64,000 nt of DNA from Deinandra increscens subsp. villosa. Its lineage: Eukaryota > Streptophyta > Magnoliopsida > Asterales > Asteraceae. Both the position numbers and the translations under genes were made by a program. The stretch is taken from positions 434,001-498,000 of the forward strand of contig JBCNJP010000038.1 in NCBI GenBank assembly GCA_039602395.1, written 5' to 3'. The notes beneath the pieces are model-generated. The model had not been told where the DNA came from. It searched no databases and saw only the letters and a list, made by a program, of their open reading frames with translations. How positions within the stretch are numbered: the first letter of the stretch is position 1; each line of letters opens with the position of its first letter. This document shows, piece by piece, positions 1 to 11,199 of the stretch.

Positions 1-1697
1 TAGTATTTCACAAGTGCTTCCCATAAAACACTTCAAATTCATCAAGTGGGTGCCAAGCACTCCCGAGTTCAAGTTCATCAAGTGGGTGCCAAGCACTCCC
101 GAGTTCAAGTTCATCAGAGAGGTGCATAGCTCTCATAAGGTTGTCAGCATTGTTTTTCATTAAGTTATTCAGCGTGACCCAAACGGGTTCACGGTAAATG
201 GGTTAGTGACACTCACCTTTGGTTGCACTGCTACACTTGTTAAATAATCCAAGTATTGTTTGCTTATCGAAAACCTATGAACACGTTTAGGTCTTAAGTA
301 TTAGTTTTGTGTCTAATCTTTAACTTAACGTCACTATGGCCCATAACATAGCACGTTGGAACTACGACTCGACATACCGACACACGACATCGATGGTTGA
401 TCATAAACAAGGGTTCATATACATCAGAAATCAAAGCATGTATCATCATAGCATAATCATGTAAGTCATGGCGTAACATTCTAGTAAATTGCATAAGTTT
501 GGATTCTGGTCTCAGTTTCGCTAGCAGTTTCGCTAGGCAGTTTCGCTGTGTGCACGGGCAACACTTTCGCTAGGCAATACCCGATGACACAGTTTCGCTA
601 GGCTAGTTTCGCTCGAAACTGTTGGCACAGTTTCGCTAGCCTAGTTTCGCCCGAAACTGGTTTGAACTTTCGTTCAGGGAATTTCGCTCGGTAGTTTCGT
701 TCGGACAGGTCTGGTTGGTTTACCCGGCGACACTACAGTTTCGCTACATAGTGTCGCTGGATGAAGATATACATAATTTCGCTACATAATTTCGCCCAGA
801 GAACACACAGTGTCGCTGGTCGCGAAAAACTCACAAATCAGCCTAAAAATCAATCTAACAGCTTCCATATTTCATGTAATTCAATATCTAGCATGCATAA
901 TCATTTACCAACATAAATCAGTAAGCTTTAACACTTTAAACATGGGTTTTCATCATCAAATCACCAAAAACACATTTTAAACCTAAAATGACCTAAATAG
1001 CATAAATCTTCATTATGGTTTGATTTCAAACGTAAAGTTACAGACTTTAAGATAGATCTAGCATTCCTAAGCAACATATCAGAAGATCAAGTGATTCCAT
1101 GGAGGTTTAAGCATGCTTTTTAAGAAAACACATAAAGAACACATAAAAATGGTTTTGGGAGACTCACGATTCGATCTAGGATCCGAATGGGTGTTGTCTC
1201 GAGGCTGGGATCACGTCGGCTTGTGGTGATTCTTGGCTGACCAGAGTTCCAGGAGAGTGTGTGTGTGTATTTTGAGTAAATGGTGCAAAATGGGATCTCT
1301 AGGGTTTTATGTTAATATATAACAGGAGCTAGTTTCGCTGGCCAGTTTTGCTGGCCAAGCGAAACTGGCTCTGTTAGTCAGAGGGTTGGCTAACCGGGCG
1401 ACACTATAATTTCGCCCGGTAGTTTCGCTGGAAACCCAAAAGTGATCAGTTTACATTTTAAGCAAGATAAGTACAGTTCATGTATTGTCATGCTATTCAC
1501 AATACTAAATCATGTATTTAAATCACATTGCACCTAATAACTATAAGTAAATAAACACATATGGGCGGGTTCGGTGATCAACCAAAGGTCGTGGACGTAT
1601 TCGGCCTAGTTAAGCATTAGTTACTAAGTTAACACTTATAACGTAACTAACGGAGATTGTCTAACGGAAGTTAACCTTGAAATTCTCGGATGTCACA
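1..1697 (-). repeat. Partial LTR of an LTR retrotransposon
   Basis: On the minus strand an LTR-like sequence opens with TGTGACATCC at 1697 and runs leftward past the window start, so its other end and its internal region are not visible. At 1697 the reading frame of the neighbouring hAT transposase stops matching, as expected for an insertion. A minus-strand TATA-like element (TTATATATTAA) lies near 1310-1325. Downstream of it is a leader-like stretch, and TTTCGC motifs are clustered on both sides (490-830 and 1325-1430). No gag or pol coding is present. The TGTGACATCC start resembles long LTRs of plant Ty3/gypsy elements. The family is not determined. Confidence 0.55.
490..830. repeat. Degenerate TTTCGC-motif array
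   Basis: At least twelve copies of TTTCGCT or TTTCGCCC, often as AGTTTCGCTAGGC or CAGTTTCGCT, occur at irregular spacing of about 15-40 bp, with GTGTCGCTGG variants. Three more lie at 1325-1430. Some neighbouring copies face each other (TTTCGC with GCGAAA), giving short hairpin potential. The array is inside the LTR-like region. Confidence 0.7.
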
Positions 1698-3245
1698 CAT
1701 ATTCTCCCACCTTGTTTGCACGATGGATTGTACTTGAGGGTAGAATGAGGCATACTTACTATGGTTCATTACATCTTTAGTTTCGCCTAACATGTTATCC
1801 ATCTTCTCATAAAACTCGCCCATCTTTGGACCTTCACCATCACAGAACTTTATCATCAAAAAGTAGGCTTAGTTATTGCTAAAACAACCTCAACATAATC
1901 CCAAAAGTCTTCACTTCTAATTATGTCAACAACCATTGAACCGGTTAATCTTGTGTTTTCATCTCCTTGCTTTACCCAATCCCTCCAAGAATTCAAGGAA
2001 ATGGTTGTAGCTAGTGATTCTCTACAATCTAATAACCTTCTCAACAGAATATAATGTGATGCGAATCTAGTTTTCGCATATTTCAATAATTCAAGCTTTG
2101 AGTTATATATCTCTAAAAATAAACAAAGCTTGACTATGATTAAGGAAATACTTCACAATCACTTTGCCTTTCTTATATGTGTTCATCAGCCAATCAAAAT
2201 CTTTAGCAAGGTCTTTAAAAATCAGATTTAATGTGTGAACACTACAAGGACACCAAAATATGTGTTTGTGTACCCTTTCTATCTCCTTACCGACTGCCTT
2301 GCAATTTGTTGCGTAGTCGGGGACCACTTGTAGGACGTTGTTCGGTCACACATTTTCAATAGCAGTTAGCAGGTAGTTGGCTATTGCTGCTCCAGTTTTT
2401 TCCACGTCAGAAAAATCCTCAGCATACATAAAAATGGCTCCACGGCTGTTCACTGCAAGCACATTAATCAACGGTTTGTGTTTCACGTTTGACCATCCAT
2501 CAGAGACAATGGCCTTGCGTGTACCATGTGTCCTTGATAGGATTTAAGTCCTTTTCAACGTCCCTATAACATTCATCTAGCAATACCGTTCTTGCTTTTT
2601 CGCTAGATAGAGGTTTGTAGCCTAATGGTGCTTTCATCACTGCACTAATCACCTCTAAAAATTGAGGATTTCGCAGAACATTAAAAGGAATGCCATTGGC
2701 ACATAATCCTCTCAAAATTTTTAAATCTACTTGATGTCTCTCAATAACACCAAAACTTTGTTCAATTGTTTTTTTAGAAGAAGATGCATTCTGTTTGGAA
2801 GTACTACTAAGTAATGAATTTTTCAAAGAATTAGAAACACCTCTTTGTTCAGCAGCCTTCACTCTCTTTAATAGTCTTTCGTAATTTGAACGATCTTGGA
2901 GTAAAGTATCACACCGTTTGATGCCAGCTTTCCTCCCCGGAGGAGCACCAAAAAAATGATAGTGAATGCACATATAGGAGCTTGTAAAAGTCTTCTTGCA
3001 ATGCTTACAAACCTAGAGTTTTGAACTTCCTGCATTCTTGCTACTGCCACTGCTTAAAAATCAACTTCTTGCACCAGTGGCTTGTCATCCTTGTTGCTAT
3101 TCTGGGTACTCTGATCAGAATTACGTTGCTCAATTGGTTCTTCTTGCTCGATGTCTTCAAATTCATTGTCACTAACATAATGCACTTCAGAATTATGAGT
3201 TTCCTGCCTTGAATTTGAACTTGAACCAACCCTCCCAAATGCCAT
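1698..3245 (-). pseudogene. hAT-type transposase (BED zinc finger, DUF659), broken
   Basis: Minus-strand pieces read in order as a plant hAT transposase. An acidic N terminus starts at 3245. A BED-type zinc-finger segment (VCKHCKKTF near 2985-3010) is preceded by an in-frame stop. A central piece covers 2973-2500. A DUF659-like segment reads on through 2500-2100 in shifted frames (CSVHTLNLIFKDL), followed by C-terminal pieces at 2086-1856 and 1859-1698 (MIKFCDGEGPKMGE, YASFYPQVQSIVQTRWENM). At least one stop and several frameshifts separate the pieces, and the C-terminal dimerisation domain is missing because an LTR begins at 1697. It would have encoded a cut-and-paste transposase acting in the nucleus, but it is dead as written. 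Terminal repeats were not identified. Confidence 0.75.
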
Positions 3246-3690
3246 CGCTAAGTGATAATTGTGTAAATAAGATATAATTTTGATTGCTTGAGTGAAAATT
3301 GCTGTTTAGGTTTGATGATTTATATGAAGCTAAGATTCTAATTGGCGCCTTAATCAAAGTATGATTCGGCGCCAGTGAATACGAAGAGACAACAGAATAC
3401 GCGTCCAATTTTGGCGCCCGTGAATACCAACAGACAGCGAATCGGATGAAAATGAATAGCAAATCGGATGGGCTGAGACGTGAATCGAATGTGGCCGAGA
3501 CGCGAATTGGATAGCGAACAGAGCCAATTCGAATTCGCCTAAAGCAGCGACCCGGATCGCAAATTGGTAGCGAACGGTACGCTTGCGTACCCGTTTCCGA
3601 GCCGCACGAACCGGAACGTAGTTCGTATGCAAGTTAGCGAATCCTGTAACTATGATATGGGTTTTCTTTATAGTTCAAAACAAGAAAATC
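3246..3690. other. Upstream flank of the hAT pseudogene
   Basis: This is non-coding sequence 5' of the hAT reading frame, with three TGGCGCC-type motifs (near 3345, 3370 and 3412) and a CG-rich stretch with short imperfect inverted repeats (3560-3640). It may hold the hAT promoter and one terminus. No clear terminal inverted repeat was found. Confidence 0.3.
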
Positions 3691-3901
3691 GACCCGCCCG
3701 CGTTGCGGGGCGGGAAAAGCTTATTCAAAGTATATAAACGTCGGTTTCTAACCTTATTTAGATGTTTTCTTTAACCTATTTATTTAGATGACTTGTTTAA
3801 CTTATTTGACCAAGTCATGTATACCCGTCTGCGTTGCGGGGATGAAAAAGCTTGTTCAAACTGTATAAACGTCAGTTTATAACCTTATTTAGATGCTTTC
3901 T
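3691..3901 (+). repeat. Two direct repeats of ~80 bp with a GC-rich hairpin
   Basis: Copies at 3691-3770 and 3821-3901 share the order ACCCG-(C)TGCGTTGCGGGG, AAAAGCTT, GTATATAAACGTC and TAACCTTATTTAGATG. In copy 1 the segment CCCGCCCGCGTTGCGGGGCGGG (3692-3714) can fold on itself. Plant Helitron termini often carry CCCG...GTTGC...CGGG hairpins, so a Helitron-derived origin is possible but unproven. Confidence 0.5.
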
Positions 3902-4027
3902 ACCTAGTTTTTTTTTCCTTTATTCAATATTAACCATAACATGAAACGATTTACAATCACTAAGCTAACATAGTATGAAATTAAAAATAAAAATAGACAC
4001 TAGGGTAACATAGTATCAAATTAAAAA

Positions 4028-5608
4028 GGAAAATTGGATTTTAATAATCCCAAGTTTTGAGAGTTGGCCTATAATAATCCCACTTTTAATAATAACTCTC
4101 AATGGTCGCAATTTTTAACCTATTTATTTCTAATGGTCCTATCGTTAAAAAACTTAACACCGTTAAGTTTATTGCTGATGTGGCACTTGAGTTGGATATT
4201 TATTTACTTTTTTATTTTTTATCCATGCCACATCATATTAACCTAGCCAGCCAAACACCCCCTTCTTTGTCTAGCCAAACACCCCCTTTTTTGTCTTTGT
4301 GTGTGTGTGTGGATATTATCCCTGCCAAATCCGACCACAACCACCACCTTCAACTCTCCGACCACCACCAACTACTGTCACCAACAACCACCGAAATGGG
4401 GAAACAAAACGGAGAAAAACGAAGAGGGCTCGAGGTCTTACCTTAACCCACTAAATCGGGGTTACAACTGTCGGAAATCGAGAGCATTGGGGTCGCCGGA
4501 GCTGCGGCTGTGGCCGTGAGCCACCTACAACTCGTGTTGTCGCCGCTAGGAGAGAGGCGAACTGGGACTGTGATGCTTGATTCTTGCTGCTCCCCAGCCG
4601 CCGACAACCACCTTCGCCGGACCTAACAATCATCGGCAGTAAAGACCATACCCTACACCTACAGAAAAAAAAACCCTATATTGGGCAACAAATGCCACCC
4701 AAATCTCATTTGACCATTTACTCTGATTCTATTATATTAAAGATGATCTTTTAAAAATATGGAATGATTATCAAGAATCATCATTTTGTGTGTATATGTA
4801 ATGTAACATACTACAAACAGGCCCGATAATCTCTTTCATTGCACTCCACAGTAAATTCATATTCAAGACCCTACTAACAACTACACTACACATTTGATCC
4901 ACCACTCTCTTTTTCTTTCTTGTTGTATCGCATCCAACAAAATCTGAGAAGGACCCACAAATTAAAGGTGTCAAACCCTAGCAAATGGAAGACGTGAGAA
5001 ATCAAAATACCAGATCCACCGTTGATGACGATGACACCCCGTCGGTGAAAGGGGTTTTGTGTAAGATCCAAACCTTATTTAGTCAAGAAACACGATTTGA
5101 AGCTCGATTTGAAAGGGGTAATTAAGTGTTTGACTGTTTGAGGTTGGTGACGGCATCACGGCCGTGGTGGTTGTGAACCACCAAAAAACCCTAGCCAGTA
5201 ACCGCCATCGGTGGTTGTGAACCACCAAGAAACCTAGCAGCCGTCGGTGGGTGGTCGCCGGAAGGTTGCCGGGCGCCAACTAAGGGTCGCCGGAAGGTTG
5301 CCGGGCGCCGACTAAGGGTCGCCGGAAAAACTCCAGGGGGCCATCGTTGGTTTTCTCCTCCTTGTTTCTCTGGACACACACAAAAGGGGGCTGGAAAAGT
5401 GATGTGGCAATGGTTAACAAAAATAAAAATAAATAAATATCCAACTCACTTGCCACGTCAACAATAAACTTAACGGTGTTAAGTTTTTTAACGGTGGGAG
5501 CATTATAAATAAATAGCTTGAAAGTTAGGACCATTGAGAGTTATTATTAAAAGTGGGATTATTACCGGCCAACCTTCAAAACATGGGATTATTTAAATCC
5601 AATTTTCC
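4028..5608. mobile_element. MULE-type TIR element 1 (non-autonomous)
   Basis: A 1581-bp element is bounded by long terminal inverted repeats, left about 4028-4255 and right about 5385-5608. The right end, read on the minus strand, starts GGAAAATTGGATTT exactly as the left end does, and the two arms stay closely alike for about 225 bp. They share AAAAAACTTAACACCGTTAA and TGGATATTTATTTA. It is flanked by a perfect 9-bp target duplication, AATTAAAAA (4019-4027 and 5609-5617). Long TIRs plus 9-bp duplications are the hallmark of Mutator-like elements. No transposase reading frame is present. The interior contains proline- and GC-rich sequence resembling gene leader sequence and could be captured host DNA. 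Confidence 0.88.
5245..5330 (+). repeat. Short tandem duplication inside MULE 1
   Basis: Two adjacent ~33-bp units, each reading GGTCGCCGGAAGGTTGCCGG followed by GCGCC(A/G)ACTAA, lie in the GC-rich interior. A third partial GGTCGCCGGAA follows. No function is evident. Confidence 0.6.
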
Positions 5609-5617
5609 AATTAAAAA

Positions 5618-5871
5618 TTAAAATAGACATGTTTGATAATTAACACATGTTGATCCTCAAACTCTAAGCATAACAATCATCCAACATACAAATATATAAA
5701 ACAAGTGAAATATAGCACACTAAATTAACATGTTTAAGCAAGTCAGCTATACGTATTTTTTTTCTTTTTTAATAATAACCGTAGCTTTCTTATTACAAAG
5801 TTAATGCAAAACTTTACATGTAACAATTTTCAATACCTAATCTTGATCTTCAAGCTCACGCATAATGTAAC
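5618..5871. other. AT-rich spacer without recognised feature
   Basis: Non-coding AT-rich DNA between MULE 1 and the gypsy-type LTR. No open frame, tandem repeat or terminal structure was recognised. Confidence 0.4.
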
Positions 5872-5940
5872 TGATGACGTATGTTTGAGTAGGGTTGCAT
5901 CACATGCACAAGGTGGTGAACACCCTACCTCAAACATAAG

Positions 5941-6235
5941 CCACGAGGCCGATTGGTGACAAATTTTATGACTAGTCGACCCCAACAAGGTCGACTTCTA
6001 ATTAATTAATCATTAGGCTGACTAATAACAAAACTTCATGACTGGTCGACCTTGACAGGATCGACTGCCAGTCATTAGTCACCAGGCTGACTGGTGACAG
6101 ACCTTATGACCAGTCGACCTTCACAGGGTCAACTGCCAGTCATTAGTCACTAGGCTGACTGGTGACAAACCTTATGACCAGTCGACCTTGACAGGGTCGA
6201 CTGCCAGTCATTAGTCACCAGGCCGACTGGTGACC
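5941..6235 (+). repeat. 68-69-bp tandem repeats, about 4 copies
   Basis: Units start near 5951, 6020, 6089, 6157 and 6225 at GA(C/T)TGGTGAC or its variant. Each carries CCAGTCGACCTTGACAGG, GTCGACTGCCAGTCATTAG and similar blocks. Identity rises toward the right-hand copies. Each unit holds paired GTCGAC sites that can form local hairpins. They sit upstream of the LTR TATA box, where enhancer-like repeats are common in plant LTRs. Confidence 0.85.
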
Positions 6236-6499
6236 CTCAATACTAAGCCAACCTACTTTGGTCAGACCTTACCAGGTCGACTGAAGACACTCGGTATGAC
6301 TAGGCTCCCTAGCCAAGTCAAGCTGAGACATGTAGGTACAGACCAATGCTCATACCCTTGGTCGGCATCCCTAAGCCCGACATCCTCACCGAGGTCATTA
6401 CCCAAAACAACCACTGTGGTATTTGGGCGCAGTCCAGATGCCAGGCCCGCGACACTCTACTTTGGGCTCCTCGCATTAATTACAATAGGACAAAGGTTG

Positions 6500-6515
6500 T
6501 GGGTTATAAATACCC
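6500..6515 (+). promoter_or_regulatory. LTR TATA box
   Basis: GGTTATAAATACCCC is a strong plant TATA element. It is placed about 290 bp before the LTR 3' end and followed by a CA/CT-rich leader, so it probably sets the start of the retrotransposon transcript. Confidence 0.6.
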
Positions 6516-6801
6516 CACAACCACCAGGTAAACTTCATTCAATGCGCTCCCCCTCGTCTGATTACACTTAATCTCTCGAAACGCATACTTATTCTCACGC
6601 CCGAGCTTGGTCGCCAAGACACCCTGTCCTGCTCCCCAAGAACAACGACGCTTCTGTTTTGCAGGTATTAAATCAAGTCTCAAGCAGCTGGGCTGACTAC
6701 CCATCAGAAGAATCAGTTCCACATTCCTTGTAGTCCGACTTCTAAGTTGACTCGTCCTAGGTCTCTACCTATCTAGTCACCTTTGGTAACCCGATTCTAC
6801 A

Positions 6802-6819
6802 TTGGCGCCATCCATGGGA
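6802..6819 (+). other. Primer-binding site, gypsy type
   Basis: TTGGCGCCATCCATGGGA follows the LTR end directly. TTGGCGCC followed by a GTGGGA-like tail is the usual start of the internal region in many plant Ty3/gypsy elements. The internal region diverges after about 6830. Confidence 0.6.
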
Positions 6820-6969
6820 CCTCAGGCTCAAGTATAGCAATCATCTAAGAAATCATCACTTAACATCACACAGCCATACTATTAGTATAAAACACAATGA
6901 AATAAAGCAAACTAAAAGAAGGCTCAACTCGTAAAACATCATAGCCCATGAATTAAATCATCAATAGAG

Positions 6970-7118
6970 GCTCAGTCCTAAAACGTCACAGCCCAAGCAA
7001 CAGTAAGCAACAACCATCAGTCTAAAAAATGACATCAGCCTTTAGCAACAGTAAGCCAACAACCATCGCTAAAAAAAGACATCCGCCTTTAGTAACACTA
7101 AGCCAACAACCATTAGAT
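6970..7118 (+). repeat. ~47-bp tandem repeat, about 3 copies
   Basis: Units read GACATC(A/C)GCCTTTAG-AACA(G/C)TAAGCCAACAACCAT with a short (T)CTAAAAAA spacer. Copies are near 6980, 7031 and 7078, the first shorter and more divergent. The sequence is non-coding, between a truncated gypsy leader and the next LTR-like block. Confidence 0.65.
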
Positions 7119-7241
7119 CTAAGGAATCGTCATAGCCAAGAAAGAAACCAAGCCACAAAATTTTATGCAAACATTAAAATCAAGATGTCACAATAGCTCA
7201 GAGCAGATACAATTATTACCATTCGAGATTTATTCATAAAT

Positions 7242-8640
7242 TGTCACATCCCAACCGACGGTGAAATATGTCGGGTTATGAGGATTGTTTAATAGCACAT
7301 GACAACTAAAATAGTTATAATATTTAGTCAAGCCGTACTTCATTGATATAAAGATTGACTACATAAAATGAAATGAATACAAAATATAGTCTTAACTAAA
7401 ATCTTTAGTCTAGGTCTAGCTTCCTAAGTGATAGCATATTGATTAACATTTAGCAAACCTGCAACATGTATAAGATAAAATGTCAACTACGAATAGTTGG
7501 TGAGTAAACATACGTTTAGCATATAGTATATGTATAAAACATAATCTTAGTGTTAAGTGATAGTTTCGTAGAATATGACAAACAAGATAGAGTAAAGCAA
7601 TCATAGTAAATCAAAACTCATGACTAGGGTCCTTAACCCGAAGGTCTAGTCGTATTGATTAGGTTCCGATCACCCAATGCCAAAACCGGTCAAATCGGGT
7701 GGGTCCTCACACCAATAGATCTATTATCATTACCATGGCCAGGCACAACCATGGTTTTGGAAAAAGGTTAGACATAGCTGTAAACCAAAAATAAATAACC
7801 ACACCACATGAGAGAAATGGTTTAGTGATATCGTTACCACGAATGTGATAAGATCCCAAATGAAAGTGAAGCTTGCAGGGTTGAAATAGGAAGGTAGTTG
7901 ACTCAAAACATGAGTTAACAGTTCCTGAGGATAAGTCTTGTGTGATAAATTTCCTATCAACGACATCAACATATGTAAAAATCTTGAGAATAAGTTTAGA
8001 TGAGAAGAAAATGTTTAAAGGTGCCAACAACGAATAATGCCGAGGCATAGTGGCTAATAATTTGGGACATAGTGCAAATATAAATCGGAAATCACATAAA
8101 AATTAACCTTGAGCATAAACGAATACTTTTTAATTTTGTATGCATGAAGAGTTATTTACTCGTGAAGTCGTAAATTTGTACACATGCAATCACGTAAGTA
8201 TGTAGGCTCACAAACTCGTGACTCCTAAACAAGTAAACTTCTAAACATGTATACTTTGAAAGTGCATATGTAAACTGAAAATGTGAAATGTCTCAAACGA
8301 ATAACTTAAAGTTTTCAAATCGAAGGGTCACGTACATGTAAGTTCGTAGACTCGTTAATGCGCAAACTTGTTAACTTGTAAGCATAATCATGCACACTTG
8401 TAAACTCGTGAACTCACTAACAAGAACTCACCAACATGTAAATGAATTAAAATGATACGTGTTATAGATATATTTTGGAGTGACGGACGTAGGACGTTTT
8501 GTACTTTCTTGTCTTTTAAAACTCATTTGTCAAAAGAAGCGCAATACACCAAACAATGAAATCACTATGAATATCAAGACTCAGATGTTCAAAAACCAAG
8601 TGACTAGTTTTAAAAGATAAGTTTAGGTTTGAGGGTATCA
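7242..8640 (-). repeat. LTR-like block, minus orientation
   Basis: The plus strand starts TGTCACATCCC at 7242, which on the minus strand is an LTR 3' end reading GGGATGTGACA, as in long plant gypsy LTRs. No second boundary or target duplication could be fixed, so the right edge is approximate. The interior is AT-rich and non-coding. It includes a degenerate run of short AACTCGT/AACTTGTAA motifs at about 8150-8450. Confidence 0.4.
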
Positions 8641-8659
8641 CTTTGTTGCGAGCTTGAGG

Positions 8660-8897
8660 TCAAGACACGACAAAGGGCAACTTGATTAGCTCGGTCTTTT
8701 AGGTAAAATGAAAACATACGGAGTCTAATGGCGCCGCTAGAGGCTCCGTTTGCTTTGAAGGTTTGACAAATTTCAAGGAAATTTTTAATGTGGTCATGAG
8801 GGTCTTTATCGGGTAAACCATGAAAGGTAGCAGAACTTTTGAGCATTTGCACCAGCTGGGGTTGAATTTCAAAAGTAGCAGCATCGACACCAGGCGG
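8660..8897 (-). pseudogene. Ty3/gypsy gag fragment
   Basis: A short minus-strand stretch reads as the N-terminal part of a plant gypsy capsid domain. It includes FEIQPQLVQML, FHGLPDKDPHDHIKNFLEIC, GASSGAIRLRMFSFYLKDRA and their spacing. This pattern (PQLVQM...FHGLP.EDP..H...F.EIC.TF..NG...AIRLR.F.FSL.D.A) is typical of Athila/Tat-like gag. It breaks off right after KDRANQ, where the conserved Trp is lost. On the other side it is interrupted by an LTR-like sequence starting at 8904. Gag would form the retroelement particle. This remnant is not functional. Confidence 0.75.
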
Positions 8898-8903
8898 GCA
8901 ATA

Positions 8904-10700
8904 TGTGACAACCCGTAAGTTTCCCAAGTCAAAATCATATAAATTAACGTTTAAATTACTGTTTCCGTGTGCATGAATCTGTGTTTTAGTTAACGTAGAT
9001 AACGTAATATGCAACTATCCGTTAGTCTTGGCGTAACCCTACATTAATTATTGTTTCGACGATCGACCTTTAAAAACAAGAATATTATATATATGTTCGG
9101 TGGAGCTTCAATAATAAGAAATATTTCACAACAATATATGTAATCTAATATAAAAAGAATTTGTATATTTTCTCTTCACCTTTGTAGTAATTTAATGCAC
9201 GTACAAAGTTCGTAATATTAATTGACGTAAATAATCAATGAACGGTAACGTTTATTAATTTATTTATCGACTACGTCCAATAATAAATCATTTTGATGTT
9301 TAGTATTTCTATAACGAAAAATCATTAGATGTTTATATAAACAATCAACGTAAACGTTTTTCACCATTTAACACCATTTGACTTTAAACAAGACTTGTTA
9401 TCATTTCAATTTTTCTTGAACTCGACTCGTTAATCACACCATGCGCGTCCACGCCATGCATGATCAAAACCATTGTCACCTTTGAGCCTAACCCAACCCG
9501 TCCCTCGTTCCCGGCTCAAACCGACACCCGAATCACCTCCCATCGATTTTTAGAGACTTAATCCACCACCTTTACTTACTTTTCTCAACCTATTTACTAA
9601 TTACCCAACTAAAGGAATCTACACTATTCAACCTACAAACCTTAAACTTCCCATCAAGAGTACCATGCAACACCACCCTAAACCACTAGCATGTACCACC
9701 ACCTTTGACCTCTCCTCTCCTTGCTCCTCAAGAACCGGCCCCCCACCCCCTTGGCCCTCTCTCCCTTCTCGGCTCACACCAAAAACCCGCCACCCTCACC
9801 CCTTGTTAACCAAACACCCCCTTTTTCCTTTTTGTACACTAGTATATAACCTATACTGAATAAGGAAACCCTGGATTACTTCATTTGCTCCCATCACTCA
9901 AAAAACACACACTCTTTTCCCCTCTCCTCTCCAAATCCATCACCACTCTCTCTCTCTACTCTCTCTAGTTTTCTTTCACAAAAACTCAAGAACTCTTGAA
10001 GATTAAGCCACCTAGGAGCAACAAGGAAGCAAGCTCTAGCATCCTCCATCCATCTCCACATTTGTACAAGTTAGTAGACTCCATTTTCTTACTCCTTCAC
10101 TATATTTTCATGTTAGATGATCTCTTTGTATGCATCTAACACTCCAACATCAAGTCTTGGTTAAATGGCGTAAACTATAGATAAATTAGGGCAAGTTTTT
10201 GACAGAAAATTTGACCTCTTTTAAAGTGATTATAAAGTATGTTTCTAGTCATAAAAACCCTAGTACAAGATCCCTTTTGAAAATTCTAAACTTGGGAAAA
10301 AACGGGACCAAAAAACAGACACTTTACGGGCCCGGAAAACCCATTTTTGTAAAGATATACAAATAAAGGCCACAACTAATTTGGAACACTTTTAGAGACT
10401 TAAAATAACTTAAGGCGTGTTTACAAAGTGTTTTGATAAGTTACAAAGCCCTAGAACGAGTCACAGGACCGAACCCGGCTAAATCAGACACATACCAGCA
10501 AAACCGACGAAACTAGGAAAGTGAACTCTTGAACTTGTATATTCTGATTTGTTATGATCATTATGATGAAATAACTGTGTATTTATTTATATGCTCATTT
10601 GCCTTAGTTATTTTTGGAAAATCGTGAAATACGGCTAAAACCGGCAAAAGCGCATCTTGATTTTAATAACTAAAACTGCCGTTTCTTCTTATAAAAGTCT
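8904..10700 (+). repeat. LTR-like sequence with promoter region
   Basis: TGTGACAACCCG at 8904 is a typical start of a long plant LTR, and it interrupts the gag fragment. A TATA-like TAGTATATAACC lies near 9839-9850. A CT-rich leader follows (9890-9965), then a possible splice donor region near 10070. No coding region and no clear 3' LTR boundary are visible before the gap. A solo or truncated LTR is the likeliest reading. Confidence 0.4.
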
Positions 10701-10706
10701 TCTAAA

Positions 10707-11199
10707 CTGTAAATCCCGAAACGGTCCAAACACGATATCTAATCCAATCAAGACCGTGCGGAATCCGGTTTGATTGGTGATTCAAGAACAATCAAATAAT
10801 GATAATACTAACAATCGAAACAATATGAAATAACAAACCGAGATTGAAGAATCCTTGATTAAAACCTTGGTTGCAATACACCGGATCGAAATTCTCTATG
10901 GAGAATTTTGATAATCACCTTGACCCCTTCCCACAATCAACAACACCAGCAACCTATTCTAAACAACAATAGGTTCTATTTATAGGAGATGATTAGCTTG
11001 TTTTCCAAGCTAATCTCCTATACCCTAAATAACTCAAATTCCCGTATTTGACAATTCAGGCCCAATAAACTCCACCTAAACTCATTCTAAATGAGCCCAA
11101 ACATGTCTAAATTGGCCCAATGACCCAATATAACCATAACCCATCTAATTTTCACCTATTCTATCACTTAGGCCTTCAAAATATTCCGCCAATAGGTGA
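10707..11199 (-). repeat. Possible copia LTR running into the gap
   Basis: TGTAAATCCC at 10707 could be an LTR edge. A minus-strand TATA box (CTATAAATAG, about 10975-10984) and a general layout like the copia LTR at 57947 suggest a minus-oriented LTR. The other edge is hidden by the N gap. Confidence 0.3.

Larger units (their letters stand above)
5872..6801 (+). repeat. Ty3/gypsy-type 5' LTR
   Basis: A candidate LTR of about 930 bp starts TGATGACGTATG and ends GATTCTACA, directly followed by a TTGGCGCC primer-binding site. It contains 68-69-bp tandem repeats, then a TATA box (TTATAAATA near 6505-6513) with a pyrimidine- and CA-rich leader after it, the usual U3-R-U5 order. The left boundary is an inference from the TG start. 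It resembles the start of the second gypsy LTR at 17673 (TGATGAGGAT). The retrotransposon interior is lost soon after the primer-binding site. Confidence 0.6.

Noticed and set aside
9665..9859. 64-codon Pro/Thr-rich plus-strand frame
   Set aside because: Low-complexity leader-type sequence within an LTR-like region. No homology is apparent.
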